Part shown: one piece after another, positions 59,996 through 64,000 of the stretch
How positions within the stretch are numbered: the first letter of the stretch is position 1
How the letters are laid out: each line of letters opens with the position of its first letter
NCBI GenBank assembly: GCA_036374795.1
Contig: DASUTC010000264.1
Location: 18,294-82,293, forward strand
Reading direction: 5' to 3'
DNA length: 64,000 nt
DNA from: Herpetosiphonaceae bacterium
GTDB taxonomy: Bacteria > Chloroflexota > Chloroflexia > Chloroflexales > Kallotenuaceae
The notes under the pieces: generated by a model
Database searches by the model: none
What the model saw: the letters and a program-made list of their open reading frames with translations, nothing else
What the model was told of the DNA's origin: nothing
Translations under genes and position numbers: made by a program

Positions 59996-62404
59996 ATGAC
60001 CGATCTCGTCCGCCCGCTTGGTCACGCGCTGCAAGCGATCGAGGTGCTGCTGCGGCTGGGACAGCTCAGCGCCGCTCAGACGGCGCTCGACGCCGTCGCC
60101 CGCTCGCATCCCGATCTGGTCGCGCTGCATATCCTGCGCGGCTGGCTCTGGCTGAGCCAGTCGCAGCCGGAGCGGGCCGTCGCAGCCTTTCGCCTGGCCG
60201 CTGGTCGCGATCCGACCGATGCGCTGGCCTGGCACGGTATCGCCGAGTCCAGCCCCGACCGGGCAGAGCAGGCTGCCGCCGCCGAGCGCGCCCAGATGCT
60301 CAGTCCACAGGGGCCGCAGGCCCACCTCTGGCACGATCTGCACAGCGGCAAGCCCCACCTGGCGATCACCGCGCTTCGTGCGCTTAGCCGTCGCTTCGGC
60401 GAGCGGGCCGAGTGGGCGATCTGGTGCGCGGAAGCTCAGCGACGGGTCGGCAACGAGCAGCAGGCGCGAGAGCTGATCGAGCCGCTGCTGCGCCGCCGCC
60501 CGCGCCCGGCTCCGGCGCTGTTTGTCGCCGCCGCGCTGGCTCAGGATGGCGCGCAGGCGTATCAATACCTGCTGCATGCGCTGGCGGTCGATCCGCTCGC
60601 CACGAGCGCGCAGCGCATCTTTGCCCCCGATGCGCCGCCCTTCCAGATGCCCGCGCCGCCGATCGTCGCGATTCCACATGATCTGGCCGCTGCCCTGGAT
60701 GCGCTGGTGCCTGCCGCAGCGCCACGACCACCCCGACCAGGTCCACAGCCGATGCAGCCCAAGGCGGCGCAAAACGATGCCGCCGTGCCCACGACATCAA
60801 CGATTGATCCCGAATCCGCCGCTGCGCTGCGCGCCGTCGAGCAGGCGACAGAGCGGCTCTTGGGCCGCCGATCGCCGCAGGTCGCCGCAGATCAAACGAC
60901 CGCGCTGCTCGTCACGCACTACGGGGCGCTTGAGGCCAGCTATGGCGCGGAGACGGCCACGGCGATCGTCGATACGCTCGCGAGCTACGGCGCGGCGCTG
61001 GCGCAGCGTGGCATTCAGGCCGCGTGTCTGCTGGTCGATCGGCAGGATACGCTGGCTCCGCTCGGCAATGTCGCGCCCGCAGCAGAGCGGAGCGCCGCCG
61101 CGTGCAAAGATGTGATCGACGCGGTATGCGCGCATCTGAAGGCAGATGGTCGCGAGGTCGACGCGGTGGTGCTGCTCGGCGGCGACGGGATTATCCCGTT
61201 TCATCGGCTGCCGAATCCGTCCCAGGACGCCGACGCGGATGTGCCTTCGGATAATCCCTATGGCTGCGGCGCGGGCAGCGAGCTTGCGCCTGAGCTGATC
61301 GTCGCGCGCTTTCCCGATGGCGGCGCAGATGGTGGGCGGCTGCTGCTTGATCAGTTGCAGCGCGCGATCGAGTACCATCGGCACTGGCATATCGCCGGGC
61401 CGCGCGGCGTGCTGACGCTGCCGTTTATGCGCCGTCTCACCAGGGCGCTCGAAGCGGGCGGGCCGGTGGTAAGCTGGGGCGTCAGCGCCGAGGCGTGGCA
61501 GTTGCCGTCGCAGACGGTGTACGCCGAGCTGGAAAGCGCGCGGCAGTTGGTCTGGTGTCCGCCCGCCACGCCCGATACGATCGAGGCCGCGTGGCCCGGC
61601 GACGGTCGGCTGCTGTATTTCAATCTCCACGGCCTGGCGGGCGGGCCGAACTGGTACGGTCAGGCGGTCGGTGGGCCAGCCAGCGCGCCGCTGCCGGTTG
61701 CGCTCACGCCCCACGACATCGGCTCGGTCCCGCCCGCGATGATCTGCATCAGCGAGGCGTGCTACGGCGCTGAGATCATCGGACGAACACCGAGCAACGC
61801 GATTGCGCTGCGTCTGCTCCAGAGCGGCGCGCTGGCATTCGTCGGCAGCACGGCCACGGCCTACGGCGCAGTTACGCTGCCGTTGGGCGGTGCGGATCTG
61901 CTGACTCAGCAAACGCTGCAAAACCTGCGGCGTGGACATCCGCTGGGCCGCGCGGTGGCCCTGGCGCGCGACTGGATGGCTCGTGAGGTCGTGCAGCAGC
62001 AGGGCTATCTCGATCCCGATGACGCGAAGACCTTGCTCTCGTTCGTGCTGCTGGGCGATCCGTGGGCCACGCCGTACACCAGGCCGGTTCTGGAGCGTAA
62101 AGCTGCTCTCCCCAGGATCGCGCCGGTTGTCGTGCAGCGCCGCCCCGTCGCGGTCAATCTGATCGCGCCCGCAGCCGTCAGCGTCGCCCAGCAGTTGATC
62201 GCGAAGGTCGCGCCGAGCCTGGCACGCGCGCCGCTGTCGGCGGTGGGCCAGGGCCGACCCGATCGCATCGCCAAGGGCCAGGCCAGCGCGGTCGTGTTTT
62301 CCGCTACCGAGTCGCTCCCGACGATCGATGGACGCAGCATCGCGCAGATCGCGAGGGTGACTGTCGCGGGCGGCGAGGCGCGCAAGCTGCTGCTATCGCG
62401 CTGA
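59996..62404 (+). CDS. TPR protein with C25 (gingipain/caspase-like) protease domain
   Basis: 802 residues. The N-terminal third is TPR-like (LGHALQAIEVLLRLGQLSAA; GWLWLSQSQPERAVAAFRLA). A Pro-rich linker (about 230-270) leads to a clan CD peptidase domain. LLVTHYGALEASYG opens it. A Rossmann-like core has DAVVLLGGDGIIPFHRLPNP. The catalytic pair is His545 in YFNLHGLAGG and Cys589 in CISEACYGAEI. The end FVLLGDPWATPY is typical of C25 peptidases. No signal peptide, so an intracellular role is likely, unlike secreted gingipains. Ribosome site weak. CHAT is the alternative family. Confidence 0.85.
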   Translation: MTDLVRPLGHALQAIEVLLRLGQLSAAQTALDAVARSHPDLVALHILRGWLWLSQSQPERAVAAFRLAAGRDPTDALAWHGIAESSPDRAEQAAAAERAQMLSPQGPQAHLWHDLHSGKPHLAITALRALSRRFGERAEWAIWCAEAQRRVGNEQQARELIEPLLRRRPRPAPALFVAAALAQDGAQAYQYLLHALAVDPLATSAQRIFAPDAPPFQMPAPPIVAIPHDLAAALDALVPAAAPRPPRPGPQPMQPKAAQNDAAVPTTSTIDPESAAALRAVEQATERLLGRRSPQVAADQTTALLVTHYGALEASYGAETATAIVDTLASYGAALAQRGIQAACLLVDRQDTLAPLGNVAPAAERSAAACKDVIDAVCAHLKADGREVDAVVLLGGDGIIPFHRLPNPSQDADADVPSDNPYGCGAGSELAPELIVARFPDGGADGGRLLLDQLQRAIEYHRHWHIAGPRGVLTLPFMRRLTRALEAGGPVVSWGVSAEAWQLPSQTVYAELESARQLVWCPPATPDTIEAAWPGDGRLLYFNLHGLAGGPNWYGQAVGGPASAPLPVALTPHDIGSVPPAMICISEACYGAEIIGRTPSNAIALRLLQSGALAFVGSTATAYGAVTLPLGGADLLTQQTLQNLRRGHPLGRAVALARDWMAREVVQQQGYLDPDDAKTLLSFVLLGDPWATPYTRPVLERKAALPRIAPVVVQRRPVAVNLIAPAAVSVAQQLIAKVAPSLARAPLSAVGQGRPDRIAKGQASAVVFSATESLPTIDGRSIAQIARVTVAGGEARKLLLSR

Positions 62405-62409
62405 CGCGC

Positions 62410-62610
62410 TCACTGTCGCCGGTCTTCGGAGACGACCTCGCGGCCCTGTTCCAGGCTATAGTCGCCGGAGTCGAGGTGCGGCGGCTTCTGCGCCTCGCGC
62501 ACGATCACGCCCAGCTTGATCAGCAGCGTGACAAGGCCCATGCCCAGAGTCGCCAGCAGCACCAGGCCGCAGAGCACCAGGCCGATCACCACCAGTGCTG
62601 GAATCTCCAT
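62410..62610 (-). CDS. Small membrane protein of unknown function
   Basis: 66 residues; ATG is 6 nt after AAAGGAG. An N-terminal hydrophobic stretch of about 35 residues (IPALVVIGLVLCGLVLLATL, then GMGLVTLLIKLGVI) may form a helical hairpin; the C-terminal 30 residues are charged (HLDSGDYSLEQGREVVSEDR). Convergent with the protease gene with only 5 nt between stops, so shared function is not implied. No family recognised. Confidence 0.65.
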   Translation of the reverse strand: MEIPALVVIGLVLCGLVLLATLGMGLVTLLIKLGVIVREAQKPPHLDSGDYSLEQGREVVSEDRRQ

Positions 62611-62627
62611 TTATGCTCCTTTTACGC

Positions 62628-62656
62628 TTGCGGAATGTTGAGAAATATGCTACAAT
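62628..62656 (+). promoter_or_regulatory. tRNA-Val promoter
   Basis: TTGCGG (62628-62633), 17 nt, TACAAT (62651-62656), 14 nt before the mature tRNA. Confidence 0.6.
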
Positions 62657-62670
62657 CCCCGCCGTCGTGA

Positions 62671-62747
<77 letters not shown>

Positions 62748-62751
62748 CTCA

Positions 62752-62777
62752 AACTCCTCGGCAGCGAGGAGTTTTTT
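62752..62777 (+). terminator. Terminator after tRNA-Val
   Basis: AACTCCTCG (62752-62760), loop GCAG, CGAGGAGTT (62765-62773), then TTTTG. Confidence 0.9.
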
Positions 62778-62835
62778 GTTGCCCCGAAATTGGACCCCCG
62801 CGTCCGCGCATTTGTTGCAGCCGCGCCACCTACGC

Positions 62836-62897
62836 CGACGCTTGTTCGCCTGTTCGCTCGTTCCCTTGTTCGCTTGTTCCCTCGCCCGTTCGCTCGA
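62836..62897. repeat. Heptanucleotide repeat tract (reverse orientation)
   Basis: Repeats of TTCGCTTGTTC, TCGTTCCCTTG and TTCGCTCG: reverse-strand GAAC-AA-type units between the tRNA terminator and the nuclease gene. Confidence 0.65.
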
Positions 62898-62969
62898 TTC
62901 TTCTAAGCCGAACGACCTCCACCCGACGCCGGGCAGAGGTCGTTGCGCGCGCTCGAACATCGAGTGGCG

Positions 62970-64000
62970 CTACTTGCCGATGATCGGCAGGAACACCGGA
63001 TAGCCGAGATCCAGCCCGATCACTACCGGATCATGGTCCGACGAGCGGTAGGGCGTTGGCGCGTAGCGATCGTCGGGCTTGAACTCCGTGTTGTAGTCCA
63101 GCACCGAAGGCTCGTCGGCGTTAATATGCCAGAGCGTCACATCTTTGACCTGGCGGCTCATGCTGCCCGTACCAAGCGCGTGGTCGAGGTAGCCCGACTG
63201 TCCATCGAAGATGTACGAGTAGCGCTCCGCCAGCGGCACGTGCTTCGCCACCTCGTTAACCAGGCCGCCCGCGATCAGCGTATCGATCGGATCTTCCTGG
63301 CCGTAAGCGTTCAGGTCGCCGATGACCAGCACATCGGGATCGGTCGCCGCCGCGATCCGGGCATGGGCAAACGTGAGCAGCGCCTGAGCCTGCTGCACGC
63401 GCTTCGCGTTCCAGCAGCCCTGACCGTCACCCTGGTCCGCGTTGGGATCGTTCGGATCGGAGGGGCAGCTTCCCTTGGACTTGAAGTGATTGACGATCAC
63501 CGTGAACGTATGCCTGGAGCCGCTTTCCTGAAAGGCCTGCGCCACGGGCGGTCGATCGAAGATCGGATCGCTGCTGCTGGTGGACGCGCCAACCAGACTC
63601 ACCCGACCGGGCTTGTAGATCAGCGCCACCTTGATCGCGTCATCGCCCGTGCCAGCGCCACTGACCGGATCGGGTACGGCAGCGTAGGTGCCGGGCGCGG
63701 TCGCCGCGTTCAGTCCGCTCACCAGATCATTGATCGCCGTTGCGCCGTTGTTCTCGATCTCGATCAGGCCGACCACATCGGCGTCGATCGCCGCGAGCGC
63801 CGCGATAATCTTGGCGCGCTGGCGCTGGAACTCGGTCGCGCTGTCGGCACCCCGACAGTCGCTGCGGGTATTGCTGGGGAAGCACTGCGCGCCCGACTGA
63901 TCGATCGTCGTGAAGTAGTTGAGCACGTTGAAGCTGGCAACCTTGAGATCGCCGCCAACGGACTCCGGCGCTGCGGTGCGCTCGTTGCCGCGCGTGAAGC
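62970..64000 (-). CDS. ExeM/NucH-like secreted endonuclease, 5' part beyond the right edge
   Basis: The C-terminal about 343 residues. EEP-fold nuclease: VASFNVLNYF (metal Asn), ADVVGLIEIENNG (Glu), DDAIKVALIYKP, FTVIVNHFKSKG (His), VLVIGDLNAYGQEDP (Asp/Asn) and YRSSDHDPVVIGL (Asp-His). This order and the GxGD insertion match extracellular ExeM/NucH DNases. The tail YPVFLPIIGK is like the FLPxI ends often seen on exported Chloroflexota proteins. The signal peptide lies outside the window. It likely digests extracellular DNA. Confidence 0.9.
   Translation of the reverse strand, partial: FTRGNERTAAPESVGGDLKVASFNVLNYFTTIDQSGAQCFPSNTRSDCRGADSATEFQRQRAKIIAALAAIDADVVGLIEIENNGATAINDLVSGLNAATAPGTYAAVPDPVSGAGTGDDAIKVALIYKPGRVSLVGASTSSSDPIFDRPPVAQAFQESGSRHTFTVIVNHFKSKGSCPSDPNDPNADQGDGQGCWNAKRVQQAQALLTFAHARIAAATDPDVLVIGDLNAYGQEDPIDTLIAGGLVNEVAKHVPLAERYSYIFDGQSGYLDHALGTGSMSRQVKDVTLWHINADEPSVLDYNTEFKPDDRYAPTPYRSSDHDPVVIGLDLGYPVFLPIIGK

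Noticed and set aside
59996..62404. Protease called CHAT
   Set aside because: Kept as an alternative only: the LLGDPWATPY end and the H-G/C spacing look more like C25, though the two families are related.

Overview
The window is 64 kb of GC-rich, gene-dense bacterial chromosome, most likely from a filamentous member of the Chloroflexota (class Chloroflexia). This is inferred from gene content, not from a marker gene. It has a Rex redox repressor, Pro/Thr-rich lipoproteins, a CruC-like glycosyltransferase, TPR-rich giant proteins, a C25-type peptidase, an ExeM-type secreted nuclease ending in a 'FLPII' tail, near-consensus sigma-A promoters and many TTG/GTG starts. I see no phage, insertion sequence or CRISPR array. 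One tRNA gene is present.

Layout. 1-8.8 kb: sortase-like lipoprotein (cut by the left edge), a PIN-type toxin-antitoxin pair, ygfZ, an MscS channel, rex with its own operator, a duplicated-domain lipoprotein, a RimI-like acetyltransferase, gpsA, small membrane and metallo-hydrolase genes. 8.8-19 kb: secD-secF behind a perfect TTGACA-17-TATAAT promoter, a DUF2007-like gene, a metallophosphoesterase, thiamine pyrophosphokinase, a three-gene polar amino-acid ABC transporter, and lepA. 19-30 kb: two secreted proteins of unknown function, a VTT membrane protein with rdgB, an AT-hook-like small protein, a GNAT, a three-gene envelope-stress-like operon (DUF2089 regulator, small protein, GGD-repeat beta-solenoid with SHOCT-like tail), a DinG-type exonuclease-helicase and another GNAT. 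30-43 kb: an MFS exporter with a long leader, a P1B-ATPase-like membrane protein lacking its catalytic domains, a B3/B4 protein, a GT-C membrane enzyme, RluA, FHA and PP2C signalling genes, an ATL protein and a TPR protein. 43-52.5 kb: methyltransferase, ACT protein, an ArsR-DUF2087/nucleotidyltransferase operon behind a 40-bp palindrome, TrmO, a TolB-like lipoprotein, AlaX, RNase H-like, NUDIX, hydrolase, RibF and CruC-like genes.

52.6-62.4 kb holds the most striking locus. A two-helix membrane protein is followed by a 2193-residue NACHT-like NTPase carrying about fifty TPRs and then an 802-residue TPR protein with a gingipain/caspase-like (C25) protease domain that keeps an apparent His/Cys dyad. 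A structured inverted-repeat element precedes it. I read this as a candidate sensor-NTPase/protease effector system. The right end has tRNA-Val(GAC) and a cut ExeM-like nuclease.

Intergenic spaces repeatedly carry two kinds of dispersed element: heptanucleotide tracts based on GAAACTT, GAACAAA and GAACCAA, and strong GTGCC/GGCAC palindromes, often side by side.
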